A DNA stretch of 64,000 nt from contig NZ_CP102258.1 in NCBI RefSeq assembly GCF_025146565.1, positions 2,264,001 to 2,328,000 on the forward strand, read 5' to 3'. Made by a program: the position numbers and the translations under genes. This DNA comes from Bacteroides eggerthii. Its GTDB lineage: Bacteria; Bacteroidota; Bacteroidia; Bacteroidales; Bacteroidaceae. Below the pieces are notes generated by a model. The model had not been told where the DNA came from. It saw only the letters and a program-made list of their open reading frames with translations, and did no database searches. Numbering within the stretch: the first letter of the stretch is position 1; each line of letters opens with the position of its first letter. This document shows positions 52,385 through 61,540 of the stretch, piece after piece.

Positions 52385-53110
52385 CTAATTTACCACCACT
52401 GTGGGAAAGTATTCTTTGAACAGTCGCTCGGCTCGCTGCAATTGTTCAGGCGTATTCTCTACGACCTCTTTCAGTTGGTAGTCCCAGCCCATCGCTTCGT
52501 ATTTGTGCACTCCCAGACGGTGGTAAGGGAGTATCTCCACCCGTTGTATGCTTTGGTATTTGCCAAGCTGTGCGCCCATGCTGCGTATGTCTTCTTCAAA
52601 ATCGCTGTATCCCGGCACTAACACATAACGCAACCAAAACGGATGTCCCTGTTGTTCCAGCCAGGCGGCCGTACGCAGGGTCTGCTCGTTGCTGCGTCCG
52701 GTGAGGGCGCGGTGGCGTTCGGGATTGAACTCTTTGATGTCAAGCAGTACCAAGTCCGTCAGGCTTAGCAGTTCTTCCACCTTTTCGTTCCAGATGCCGC
52801 CGTTGGTGTCAAGGCAGGTGTGGATGCCGTTGGCTTTCAACTCTTTGAACAAAGGTATCAAGTTTTCTGCCTGCAATGTGGGCTCTCCACCGGAAAATGT
52901 AATTCCCCCTTTCTTTCCGAAGAATGCTTTCTGGCTGACCGCCATTTGCAGGATTTCATCGGCAGGAGTGGGGATGCCGCCTTTGGAGTCTATGGTGTCG
53001 GGGTTGGCGCAATAAAGGCAGCGGAAAGGACACCCTTGAAGGAAAACGACGAGCCGGAGACCCGGCCCGTCGAAAGTTCCCATACTTTCGTATGAATGTA
53101 CGTTTATCAT
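52385..53110 (-). CDS. pflA: Pyruvate formate-lyase activating enzyme
   Basis: The protein has 241 residues from the ATG at 53110, one base after the pflB stop. It is a radical-SAM enzyme: QGCPFRCLYCAN carries the CxxxCxxC cluster ligands, GITFSGGEPTLQ the SAM-binding GGE motif, and DTNGG, DIKEF and LRYVLVPGYSD are as in PflA. It installs the glycyl radical in PflB. A five-residue longer start (53125) would overlap pflB. Confidence 0.95.
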   Translation of the reverse strand: MINVHSYESMGTFDGPGLRLVVFLQGCPFRCLYCANPDTIDSKGGIPTPADEILQMAVSQKAFFGKKGGITFSGGEPTLQAENLIPLFKELKANGIHTCLDTNGGIWNEKVEELLSLTDLVLLDIKEFNPERHRALTGRSNEQTLRTAAWLEQQGHPFWLRYVLVPGYSDFEEDIRSMGAQLGKYQSIQRVEILPYHRLGVHKYEAMGWDYQLKEVVENTPEQLQRAERLFKEYFPTVVVN

Positions 53111-53111
53111 A

Positions 53112-55340
53112 TTACATCCTCTCATGGAATGAACGGCTGATAACTTCCAGCTGATGTTCGCGGCTTAGCTTCACGAAGTTTACGGCATAACCGGAAACGC
53201 GGATTGTGAGTTGCGGGTATTTTTCCGGATGCTCCATCGCATCTTCCAGCATTTCACGATTCAGCACGTTCACATTCAAATGGTGTGCGCCTTTGGTGAA
53301 ATAACCGTCCATCATCGTAACCAGGTTCTCAACTCGTTCCTCTGCCGTAGGGCCTAATGATTTCGGAACAATAGAGAAGGTGTTGCTGATGCCGTCTTGC
53401 GAGTCACGATAGCGCAGTTTGGCTACGGAACTTAAAGAAGCGATGGCACCGTTCTTGTCACGTCCATGCATCGGGTTGGCTCCCGGAGCAAATGCAACTC
53501 CTTTGGCGCGTCCGTCGGGAGTGGCTCCTGTCTTCTTGCCATACATCACGTTAGAGGTGATGGTAAGCAGTGACAGGGTGGGGCGGGCATTCTTGTAAAC
53601 CGGCAACTTCTTTAATTCTTCGCTGAAATAATAAACCAAATCTACACCCAAGTGGTCTACGCGGTCGTCGTTATTGCCGAAGCAGGGGAAAGCGCCTTCG
53701 ATGTCGAAGCCTTCTGTCAGGCCGATGTCATTGCGGCGGGCCGTTACTTTGGCATATTTGATAGCGGACAGTGAGTCAATGGCAATGGACAATCCTGCCA
53801 CACCATAGGCCAGATTAATGCGTGGATCGGTATCTACAAACGCCATTTGGGCTTTTTCGTAGTAATACTTGTCGTGCATATAGTGGATGATGTTCATCGC
53901 CTCGTTGTAAACGCGGGCAATTTCGGTCAGCACTTTTTTGTAGTTGGCCATTACTTCCTCAAAGTTCAGCGTATCGTTAGTTAGTACGGGGATGCCTTTC
54001 ACCATTACAGTTCCGGTGTTTTCGCAGCGTCCGCCGTTAATGGCGAGCAGCAGGGCCTTGGCAAGATTGGCACGTGCGCCAAAGAACTGGATCTGCTTGC
54101 CGATAGCTTGGTAGGACACGCAGCACGCAATGCCGTAGTCGTCGCAATTGCGGACTTCGCGCATCAGATTGTCATTCTCGTATTGGATGGAGCTGGTATC
54201 CACTGATACTTTGGCACAGAAGTCTTTGAAGCCTTCCGGCAGTTCGGGACTCCACAACACAGTCATGTTAGGTTCGGGAGACGGGCCGAGGTTGTATAAT
54301 GTCTGCAGGAAACGGAAGGAGGTCTTCGTCACTTTTACGCGGCCGTCGTTGAAGCGTCCGCCGATAGCTTCGGTTACCCAAGTCGGGTCTCCGGCAAAGA
54401 TGTCGTTGTAGGACTGCATACGCAGGTGGCGTACCATGCGCAGCTTGATGATGAACTGGTCAATCAGCTCTTGTGCAAAGGTTTCGTCAATCTTGCCATG
54501 AGCCAAATCATATTCGATATAGATGTCAAGGAAAGAGGAGACATTACCCAGTGACATGGCTGCACCATCCTGTTCTTTTACGGCTGCAAGGTATGCCATA
54601 TATACCCATTGAACAGCTTCTTGAGCAGATGTGGCCGGACGGCTGAGGTCGAGGCCATAGTATTCACCCATGGTCTTGATGTCTTTCAAGGCCTTGATTT
54701 GTTCTGCTACTTCTTCGCGCAGGCGGATGCGTGCTTCGGTCATCGGGCCGGTGAGGTTATGCAGATCTTCTTGCTTAGCTTCGATGAGGCGGTCGATGCC
54801 ATACAATGCCAGACGGCGGTAGTCACCGATAATTCGTCCGCGTGCATAGTTGTCGGGAAGTCCGGTGAGGAAGCCTAAAGAACGGAATGAACGGATTTCT
54901 TCAGTATATACGTCGAATACACCGTCATTATGTGTCTTACGGTAATGCGTAAAGATGTCTTTTACTTTGTCGTCTACTTCCACACCATTCTCGCGGCACG
55001 CTTTCGCTACGACATTAATGCCACCGAAAGGTTTGATGGCGCGTCTCAGCAGTTCGTCCGTCTGCAAACCTACGATAAGTTCATTCTCCTTATCAATATA
55101 GCCTGCTTTGTGGGAGGTAATGGTAGATACTGTTTTATGGTCTAGTGAACGAACGCCGTTGTTGGCTCTTTCTTCTTCCAATGCTTTCAGACAGAGGTCC
55201 CAGATACGTTTGGTACGTTCCGTAGGTCCCTGCAAGAAAGAGGCGTCTCCGGTGTAGGGTGTGATGTTTTTACTAACGAAATCACTGACATTGATTTCTT
55301 TGTTCCAAAGCCCATCAATAAAGGTTTTGTTTAATTCCAT
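53112..55340 (-). CDS. pflB: Formate C-acetyltransferase (pyruvate formate-lyase)
   Basis: The protein has 742 residues from the ATG at 55340; the 37-codon extension further upstream reads through the promoter. It carries the catalytic cysteine pair Cys406-Cys407 (IACCVSYQ) and the glycyl-radical loop RVSGYAVNF with Gly717 near the C-terminus. It splits pyruvate and CoA into acetyl-CoA and formate in anaerobic fermentation. Transcription starts at the TAATTTTG box overlapping a palindrome (55388-55414). Confidence 0.97.
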   Translation of the reverse strand: MELNKTFIDGLWNKEINVSDFVSKNITPYTGDASFLQGPTERTKRIWDLCLKALEEERANNGVRSLDHKTVSTITSHKAGYIDKENELIVGLQTDELLRRAIKPFGGINVVAKACRENGVEVDDKVKDIFTHYRKTHNDGVFDVYTEEIRSFRSLGFLTGLPDNYARGRIIGDYRRLALYGIDRLIEAKQEDLHNLTGPMTEARIRLREEVAEQIKALKDIKTMGEYYGLDLSRPATSAQEAVQWVYMAYLAAVKEQDGAAMSLGNVSSFLDIYIEYDLAHGKIDETFAQELIDQFIIKLRMVRHLRMQSYNDIFAGDPTWVTEAIGGRFNDGRVKVTKTSFRFLQTLYNLGPSPEPNMTVLWSPELPEGFKDFCAKVSVDTSSIQYENDNLMREVRNCDDYGIACCVSYQAIGKQIQFFGARANLAKALLLAINGGRCENTGTVMVKGIPVLTNDTLNFEEVMANYKKVLTEIARVYNEAMNIIHYMHDKYYYEKAQMAFVDTDPRINLAYGVAGLSIAIDSLSAIKYAKVTARRNDIGLTEGFDIEGAFPCFGNNDDRVDHLGVDLVYYFSEELKKLPVYKNARPTLSLLTITSNVMYGKKTGATPDGRAKGVAFAPGANPMHGRDKNGAIASLSSVAKLRYRDSQDGISNTFSIVPKSLGPTAEERVENLVTMMDGYFTKGAHHLNVNVLNREMLEDAMEHPEKYPQLTIRVSGYAVNFVKLSREHQLEVISRSFHERM

Positions 55341-55387
55341 AATATTTTTTTTGAAAGTGATTAGATATGTTATCCTTATAGAGGGCG

Positions 55388-55414
55388 CAAAATTACGGAA
55401 ATATTTCCGTAATT
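55388..55414 (-). promoter_or_regulatory. pflB promoter with 24-bp perfect palindromic operator
   Basis: The minus-strand -7 box TAATTTTG (55395-55388) overlaps a perfect palindrome at 55391-55414, whose inner 20 bases are TTACGGAAATATTTCCGTAA. It fills the space between -7 and -33, where a bound repressor would block RNA polymerase. The regulator is not known to me. Confidence 0.75.
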
Positions 55415-55608
55415 GCACTATGAAATGAACAGTTTTTATGCTGAAGAACATAAAATAACTATTATTAGGTAGCGATGGATATTGGATGAAAAGGTGTTAG
55501 CGGTTTGTCACTTTTTTCATGTTATGGTTTTTGTGTTTTTCATGATTTGTTCTTTTCATAATATGATTTTGTTTTTGATGATGCCTGAATTATTTTGTTC
55601 AGGATTTA

Positions 55609-55639
55609 TTTGTGGATTAAAAAAAATGTGTTACCTTTG
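55609..55639 (+). promoter_or_regulatory. Promoter of tRNA-Ser
   Basis: TTTG (55609-55612), 19 bases, then TACCTTTG (55632-55639): a textbook Bacteroides promoter 42 bases before the tRNA. Confidence 0.8.
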
Positions 55640-55680
55640 CACCGCTTTAATAGAGAAGCGCTTCTTGAAAAGGAAGTTTT

Positions 55681-55765
55681 GGAGAGGTGGCAGAGTGGTC
55701 GATTGCGGCGGTCTTGAAAACCGTTGTGCTGCGAGGCACCCGGGGTTCGAATCCCTGTCTCTCCG
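55681..55765 (+). tRNA. tRNA-Ser(UGA)
   Basis: The 85-base gene folds as a cloverleaf: acceptor GGAGAGG with TCTCTCC, and anticodon TGA in CTTGAAA. A long variable arm (TGTGCTGCGAGGCACC) marks a serine tRNA, and the T-arm is GGTTCGAATCC. Discriminator G; CCA is not encoded. Confidence 0.96.
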
Positions 55766-55801
55766 CTGAACACTAAAGACAAATAGTGGAAAAGCTAAGA
55801 C

Positions 55802-55837
55802 AAGTCCCGTAAAATCAAGGTTTTACGGGACTTTTTT
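55802..55837 (+). terminator. Rho-independent terminator after tRNA-Ser
   Basis: AAGTCCCGTAAAA pairs exactly with TTTTACGGGACTT around TCAAGG, followed by a T-run. Confidence 0.9.
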
Positions 55838-56064
55838 ATTTTGTCGGCAGACAAGCAAAAGACAAGAAAATGCCCCGTTTGGACAAAGTAGTGTTACTAA
55901 ATCGTTACTGAAAATTGAGCGAAATAAAATAGTAACGATTTTGATGTTAAGTTGTTGATTTGTCGCTTGTTGTCTCTTAGATGTCCGTTCATAAACTAAT
56001 TGTTAATCGTTCCTTTGCAATGGGAATTATAAGCCCATTGTTACGGACATAAAAAACAAGGTAT

Positions 56065-56175
56065 ATGAGCAAAAGTACATTTAAGATTCTTTTCTACATT
56101 AGAAAGAATCAAGTAAACAAGGATGGAACAGTCTGCATTGCACCGTTCTGCACAGGTTTGTTTTCAGGCATTTAG
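56065..56175 (+). pseudogene. Truncated tyrosine integrase (N-terminal fragment)
   Basis: ATG 56065 opens a 36-codon frame starting MSKSTFKILFYIRKNQVNKD, which matches the N-terminus of Bacteroides conjugative-transposon integrases. After GTVCIA the match ends and TAG follows. The arm-binding and catalytic domains are missing. A Shine-Dalgarno-free AT-rich leader and TTTG-like boxes precede it. It lies about 300 bases after tRNA-Ser, a common integration target, and marks the edge of a decayed island. The remaining sequence to 56279 holds no gene. Confidence 0.65.
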
Positions 56176-56279
56176 TTGTAGGTGATAAACAGGAAATATG
56201 CTTGTAATTCTTAAAAGGGCAAATTCTAAAGGGTGAAATATTTAACGTTTTTATTAATTCTGTCTGACTGAATGTCAAA

Positions 56280-56314
56280 GATGAGAGTGAATCCAAACAA
56301 GAGCCACTCTCATC
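56280..56314 (-). terminator. Hairpin downstream of the efflux operon
   Basis: GATGAGAGTG pairs with CACTCTCATC around 15 bases, just past the minus-strand emrB-like gene. Without a good T-run its terminator role is uncertain. Confidence 0.55.
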
Positions 56315-56333
56315 CTTGATGTGTAACATCCTC

Positions 56334-57959
56334 TTACTTCCTTCTCGCAAGATACTCAATGGCATAAACAGGCCAGCGGGGAACTTTGCGGATATTTGTG
56401 CGGACAGCAGGAATGTCGCACAGCAGGAAGAGGGCGGCAAGGGCTAAAGCGAACCAGATAACATAGCCATAGACCTGTTTCATTGCCACCATCATCATGG
56501 AGTGCAGGAAATCGTGGCTAACGTATTCTCCGAGGTTGAAGTGCGCCATATCCAAGTGTGTGAGAGTGAGTTGCTGTCCGTAGCTCGTCATGTTGTCGTT
56601 CATAAAGTGCGAGAAGATAGTGGTATAAATGCCATAACCTGCCGCTCCTGCCAGATACATGTGGAGGATGTTGAATACGAACAAGCCCATGAAGAACTGT
56701 TCAAGACTTGGGACCGATTCGTCTAAAGCCCACATCAATGTTGGGGCAAGGATGGCATACGCAAATCCTCGCAAGAAGATAGCAAAGCGGTACTGTTCGA
56801 TATTGACGTTTATGTCAAGCGTGAAGTACATCAGCATACCATAGAGTGCGATGCCGATGAAGGCAATGCCGAAAAGTTTCCACACCTTCCATTTCCTGAC
56901 TTTCAGCCAATAGAGATCGAGTAGGATACCGAGGTACATGCCGGGAAGTGCCCACATATACTGCGACTCTTTGGTCAGCTCCTCCAACCGGATGACTTCG
57001 CTGTAAAGTATCTCTTCCATCGTGTGTTCAGCACCGAAAGCGAGTTCGGCAAAGAAGGTGACGATGAGAATGGGAACAACGTTGCGACGTGTAAAAAGAC
57101 TGAGCTCGATGTAGGGATAACGGTAGTAGCGCAGGCGGTAGAGCACAATGCCGAAAAGCACAATGGCAGCACCGAACAGAAGGCGTATGCGGAGGGTATC
57201 AAACCACATGAAATAGTCGCCGTACACCACAATGTACGACACCACGAGCATCAGTCCGCAGATGAGCAATGCTCCCTGAAAGTCGATACCTTTGAGCGAC
57301 AGACGTTGAGGCATGGGACAAAACGGACGACAGAAGATGGCCTGCGTGAGCAGTACAAACGACATAGTGCCGATGGTGAAGACGTGCATCATCTGCCATG
57401 TGAAATGATGACCGAACCAGGCGGCAAGCCATCCGCTACCCTCGATGGCGGTGAGCAGGATGATGTGGAGCACAGGGAAGAAAACGGCAAAATCACGTCG
57501 GGGAGTAATCCAAAGCTGGATGTTGCTCATGCATTCAAACGTACCCTGTATCTTAGCCATTCCGGCTATGAAGCACACTATCATGAGCACATGCATCGAC
57601 TGGCAATGCATCGTCAGCACATTGCATATGGCAAGAACGATGGCAGAACCACAGAGCAACTGTTTGTTGGTGAAGCGGAACTTCATGCGGAAGAGCATCG
57701 GAAAATAGACAGCCATACCCGCGAGGGTGGCATAAAGTAGGAAAAGTATGTCCTCGATCATAAAGTTGGTGGTGCCACGGATGCCATCCAGTGCACCGAG
57801 GTAGATGCCACCGCTGAACTGGAAGCAAAGGGCGGTCAGCACGTACAGCCATGGCTGTATACGACGAGGCACCCACCCCTTCATCATAGGCATGGAAAAG
57901 CCCATGCCGGGTGGAGGGCCACCGGCACTCTTCATAAAGAATTCAGTCAATTGTCCCAT
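56334..57959 (-). CDS. MFS efflux transporter, DHA2/EmrB-like
   Basis: The 541-residue protein has about 14 membrane helices, beginning at PRRIQPWLYVLTALCFQFSG. It is an EmrB-type drug/proton antiporter with the 14-helix layout. It partners the periplasmic adaptor (stop overlaps its start by one base at 57959) and the TolC-like gene, forming a tripartite pump. The N-terminal 30 residues are Pro/Met-rich (SAGGPPPGMGFSMPMMKG). Substrates unknown. Confidence 0.85.
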   Translation of the reverse strand: MGQLTEFFMKSAGGPPPGMGFSMPMMKGWVPRRIQPWLYVLTALCFQFSGGIYLGALDGIRGTTNFMIEDILFLLYATLAGMAVYFPMLFRMKFRFTNKQLLCGSAIVLAICNVLTMHCQSMHVLMIVCFIAGMAKIQGTFECMSNIQLWITPRRDFAVFFPVLHIILLTAIEGSGWLAAWFGHHFTWQMMHVFTIGTMSFVLLTQAIFCRPFCPMPQRLSLKGIDFQGALLICGLMLVVSYIVVYGDYFMWFDTLRIRLLFGAAIVLFGIVLYRLRYYRYPYIELSLFTRRNVVPILIVTFFAELAFGAEHTMEEILYSEVIRLEELTKESQYMWALPGMYLGILLDLYWLKVRKWKVWKLFGIAFIGIALYGMLMYFTLDINVNIEQYRFAIFLRGFAYAILAPTLMWALDESVPSLEQFFMGLFVFNILHMYLAGAAGYGIYTTIFSHFMNDNMTSYGQQLTLTHLDMAHFNLGEYVSHDFLHSMMMVAMKQVYGYVIWFALALAALFLLCDIPAVRTNIRKVPRWPVYAIEYLARRK

Positions 57960-58987
57960 TATTCCTCAATGATACATTCCACATTATAACCGCTTTTAAG
58001 CCTGGCAACATCAGCATTCTCATTGAGCTTGATGCGTACGGTGACGCGCTGTTCGACCTTTACAAAATTGCCCGTGGCATTGTCTATGGGAATAAGTGAG
58101 AAGGCACTGCCGGTAGCATCAGAGATGCGTTCCACCGTCCCCGTATATTGTATACCTGGAACGGCATCGGCTGTAATCTCAGCCTTACTGCCCACTTTGA
58201 TGTGAGGCAACTGGCTTTCCTTATAGTTCGCTTCAACCCAACGTTCACCATTGTCAACGATACTTACCAGTGTCTGGCCCGGATTGACAAGCTGACCTAC
58301 GTGAATGTCCTTCGTGCCAACGGTACCGTTACAAGTGGCAATGATGTAGCAATAGGAGAGGTTGAGACGGGCGAGGTCGACGGCACGACGAGCCAGTTCG
58401 ATGCCCTGCTCCGAAACGGAAAGGTGATGCCCTTGTTCGGTCATAACAGCCGACTGCATCTGACGTGAACGAACTGCCTGCTCGTAGGCTGCCTTGGCAC
58501 TCAGATAGCCTGTATGTACTTTATCATATTGTTGTCGGGTGACAGCATCCTGACTGAGGAGCTTCTTGAAACGGGTATCCTCACGCATAGCATTCTCCAT
58601 CTGTACACGTGCGGATTCGATGCCGGCTTCGGTAACGGTCATGCTTGTCTTGGTGGTAACGATGCTGCTTGCCGTTCCCTGCGAACCTTGTTCGGCACGG
58701 ATAAGGTTGGTCTCGGCTTGGGCCAGTCGCAAGCGAAATTCGGCATCCTCGATGATGACGAGCGTATCACCTTTCTTTACCTGCTGGAAATCCGCGAAAC
58801 GTACCTCGCGAATAAAGCCTTGCACACGACTGCTCTGAGGCACGACGTTCTGGCGTACACGGGCATTGTCGGTAAATTCTCCACTGCCGAAGTGCATAAA
58901 CTGGCTCACCACATAAACGGCTCCACCCAAGAGGCAAAGCACGATGAGCACATTATATAAATAGATGTGTATCTTGTTCTTTTCCAT
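57959..58987 (-). CDS. Membrane fusion protein, HlyD/EmrA-like
   Basis: The 342-residue adaptor has one N-terminal membrane helix (VLIVLCLLGGAVYVVS). Lipoyl-like halves are RVQGFIREVRFADFQQVKKG and the later YCYIIATCNGTVGTKDIHVG; coiled-coil hairpin segments lie between (about 85-205). The last part is the barrel/membrane-proximal domain. It links the EmrB-like transporter to the TolC-like channel. The start lies 2 bases after the tolC-like stop. Confidence 0.9.
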   Translation of the reverse strand: MEKNKIHIYLYNVLIVLCLLGGAVYVVSQFMHFGSGEFTDNARVRQNVVPQSSRVQGFIREVRFADFQQVKKGDTLVIIEDAEFRLRLAQAETNLIRAEQGSQGTASSIVTTKTSMTVTEAGIESARVQMENAMREDTRFKKLLSQDAVTRQQYDKVHTGYLSAKAAYEQAVRSRQMQSAVMTEQGHHLSVSEQGIELARRAVDLARLNLSYCYIIATCNGTVGTKDIHVGQLVNPGQTLVSIVDNGERWVEANYKESQLPHIKVGSKAEITADAVPGIQYTGTVERISDATGSAFSLIPIDNATGNFVKVEQRVTVRIKLNENADVARLKSGYNVECIIEE

Positions 58988-58989
58988 TA

Positions 58990-60384
58990 TTATAAAGTGT
59001 TTGTTACGTATTTGAGTGTATAGAAATTATAAAGCATGCTGATGCGGGCATTAACCAGCGCCATTTCGGCAGAGAGTTTCATGTTGGAGGCATCGACCAT
59101 GTCGGTAAGGAGTGCAAGGTCGTTTTGATAACGATTCTGCACCACGGAGTAGTTCTGATTGGCAAGTTCCACCTGCTTCTGCTGTGTCTTCACCTCGGTG
59201 TAGGAGGTAAGGAGATTGGTGTAATTTGCCTGTACAGCATTTTCCACACCCTCACGAGCCAAGGCGAGCGCTTCCTTTGACTGCCGATGTTCAGTACGTG
59301 CCTTGCGGATGTGATGTTTGTTCTTCCAAAGACTGCCAAGGCTGAACTTTACGCCTATCCCGACAAACCACACGTTTACATTGCAATCTTTCGGGATGAG
59401 GTCTTGTGTATAAGGACCAAAGAGATGATTTTCTGCCACGACAGCCACCGAAGGCAATGATTCTGCCTTTGCCTGCTTCACCTTCTGTTCTGCAAGATTT
59501 GCGGCCACTTCCGACTGACGGATGCCAAGGTTGTTGCTTGTCGCCGTCTGCTGCCACGTATCTTGAGCAGTGATTGCCGAGAGTGCATTTATTTCTGTGT
59601 TGAGCTCGTTCTTATCAGGAACTATAACCGTCTGTTCCGGTAAATGAAGTGTTGTTACCAGTTGATGGTTGATGATGGTAGAAGCATCGGTGAGCTTTGT
59701 CAGTGTGAGTTCAAGACTCTGCAACTGGAATTCATAGCGAGTGATGTCGTTCTGCAAAACAGTACCCTGCTCATGGCGAGCTTTCATTTGGGCAATCTCC
59801 TTTTGCGTAAGTGCGATATTCTGGCGCACCACTTCCATCTGATTACCTAACTTACAGAGGTCAAGATAGTAACCCGTCAACAAGAAGCGCACTTCCTGGC
59901 GGTTCTTCTCCACATCGAGTTCTGCCATTTCCTTGCCCAATTCCGCCATACGGATGCCCGAACGGATAGCTCCACCGGCATAGACCACTTGTGCAACCTG
60001 AGCCGTAAAACTGTTTCCCCAATGAGGTGTGTCTTGCTTGCCGTTTGCAACGGGAATAACTCCCACACCCGGTACGATGTAGTCAGTTGTTCCATTAGCC
60101 GAAAAACCTCGCGACAACATGAAGGCATTGCCCGTATAACTGCCTTGAAGGCTCAAATCCACACTCGGCAGCAAAGCCGATTTGGCCGCTGCCAACCCTT
60201 CGTTAGCTGCCCGCAAAGCCACTTCACTCACCTTCACCTTCTGGCTCTGTTGGTCAGCAAGATTGTAAAGTGTCGTGAGTGTCATCGCCTGCACAGCCCT
60301 GTCTTGTGCATATATGGGCACAAGACAAGCCTCTCCGGCTATCAGGGCGACAGCCAGAGCAGAATAAACCATAAGTTTGTTCAT
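58990..60384 (-). CDS. TolC-family outer membrane channel
   Basis: The 464-residue protein has a signal peptide (ALAVALIAGEACLVPIYAQ) and the TolC repeat pattern of long helices, with SAALSPSVDLSLQ-type and Asn-rich motifs (KSALLPSVDLSLQGSYTGN and ALAREGVENAVQANYTNLLTS). It is the first gene of the efflux operon and forms the outer-membrane exit duct. Confidence 0.9.
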   Translation of the reverse strand: MNKLMVYSALAVALIAGEACLVPIYAQDRAVQAMTLTTLYNLADQQSQKVKVSEVALRAANEGLAAAKSALLPSVDLSLQGSYTGNAFMLSRGFSANGTTDYIVPGVGVIPVANGKQDTPHWGNSFTAQVAQVVYAGGAIRSGIRMAELGKEMAELDVEKNRQEVRFLLTGYYLDLCKLGNQMEVVRQNIALTQKEIAQMKARHEQGTVLQNDITRYEFQLQSLELTLTKLTDASTIINHQLVTTLHLPEQTVIVPDKNELNTEINALSAITAQDTWQQTATSNNLGIRQSEVAANLAEQKVKQAKAESLPSVAVVAENHLFGPYTQDLIPKDCNVNVWFVGIGVKFSLGSLWKNKHHIRKARTEHRQSKEALALAREGVENAVQANYTNLLTSYTEVKTQQKQVELANQNYSVVQNRYQNDLALLTDMVDASNMKLSAEMALVNARISMLYNFYTLKYVTNTL

Positions 60385-60599
60385 GAAATAAAAATAGATG
60401 TATTGTTGTTCATTATTCTTTTCCTCTAACCGTTAACTATAAGCTGTTAACCTCTGTTCATTCCCTCGGAAATACTAATAATGAACCATAAGAGTCCGGA
60501 CAGCACAACATCTGCCACAATGCGCTACAAACTGCCTCATCAGGGAATATTAAAAAATGAGAACAGAATTTCGGGCACTATTGATTGAGAAATCCGATG

Positions 60600-60607
60600 C
60601 AAAAATA
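60600..60607 (-). promoter_or_regulatory. Promoter -7 box of the efflux operon
   Basis: Minus-strand TATTTTTG fits TAnnTTTG and is 216 bases before the tolC-like start, implying a long leader. A closer start cannot be excluded. Confidence 0.5.
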
Positions 60608-60976
60608 CAAAAAAAGTCAGAATAGGAAAAAAGTCGGAATCATTTTAAATGCAAACTTAAATAGGGGGGGGCCTTGTCTTCTATAATTATGATCTTGTCG
60701 AAAACGTCTCTTTCATTATAACATAAATTACGAATGGGGGCAATACTATTGCTATTCTTTTATCATATACTGGCAGGTGTGATTTAGGCATTAAACACCC
60801 ATGTTTAAAAAACGGCCACAAAAATAAAGACGAAATAACATAGGTTCAAATAATTGTGATCTTTGTACCGGATAAAAAGCATTATTTGAAAAAGCAAATC
60901 AGAGCAATCTAAAGAAATCTGCAAGTTGGCGAATCGTAACCCGTTAGAACATAAAAGATTATTGTTATAAGTTTAA
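60608..60976. other. Gene-free intergenic stretch
   Basis: No supported gene between the efflux-operon promoter and the helicase fragment. It holds an eight-G run at 60665-60672 and GATCTTTG near 60860, a possible -7 box on the + strand. Nothing else was recognised. Confidence 0.5.
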
Positions 60977-61156
60977 TCACTTTTTAAACGTTATCCTGTA
61001 ATACTAAGTTCTACATTATCGTTGAAAACATGTATTTTGGGTGAATATCTTTTTGACTACCTGATCATTGATGAATCATCCCAAGTCGATATTATTAAAT
61101 CGGCTGACAAAGAGATAATTAAACCAAAGCATTCATTAATAAAAAGAACATTATGA
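60977..61156 (+). pseudogene. Fragment of a superfamily-1 helicase (DNA2/NAM7-like)
   Basis: An open stretch without a start codon encodes LFKRYPVILSSTLSLKTCIL and then FDYLIIDESSQVDIIKSA. The second part is a Walker B/DExx box of UPF1/DNA2-like helicases, and the first matches the preceding motif (YPVILST). The similarity ends after about 45 residues and TGA follows at 61154. No P-loop or later helicase motifs are found nearby. It is the remains of a larger gene, often part of restriction or defence loci. Confidence 0.65.
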
Positions 61157-61488
61157 CATTTTGTATCGTAAACATTACCGTCTCACTGACTTGTCGGACA
61201 AGAATTCTGCAAAGAAAGTTTTTCTCACCATCACATACAAGTATGGACAGGCAGCCATGTTGACGGAAGAGTTGCCAAAGAAATCAGTGGCAATTCCGGT
61301 GTCGGCGAGGGTGAGAGAATCAGTGTGCTGAAAGATTTCCGCACACTGATGAGAAAGTTGCTGTTTTCCGGGCACTCTTCTTGGTTAAGACACCCCGGAT
61401 GCATGAGCGGTAACTATTCCGCAAGATTTTCTGTAATTGAGGTTATAACATCTGTAATTCATCTACCAATCCTTTCTATAATCTCCTG
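61157..61488. other. Gene-free stretch with possible coding remnant
   Basis: No intact gene. One + frame is open to a TGA near 61331 and encodes HYRLTDLSDKNSAKKVFLTI then TYKYGQAAMLTEELPKKSVA, which looks protein-like but was not recognised. An in-frame start is missing. Probably another decayed gene beside the helicase fragment. Confidence 0.4.
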
Positions 61489-61496
61489 TAACTTTG
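61489..61496 (+). promoter_or_regulatory. Promoter -7 box of the exported-protein operon
   Basis: TAACTTTG matches TAnnTTTG and is 44 bases before the hydrolase start. Confidence 0.65.
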
Positions 61497-61540
61497 CAAT
61501 GTGAAAAGAAAACATTGGTAATCAAAAGAATCAATCGGTT

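Noticed and set aside
55482..55769. 95-residue + strand frame before and across tRNA-Ser
   Set aside because: It runs through the promoter and the whole tRNA gene; its C-terminus is just translated tRNA.
57024..57740. 238-residue + strand frame opposite the EmrB-like gene
   Set aside because: Rich in His/Glu, as expected for the complement of a hydrophobic membrane protein; no motif or ribosome site.
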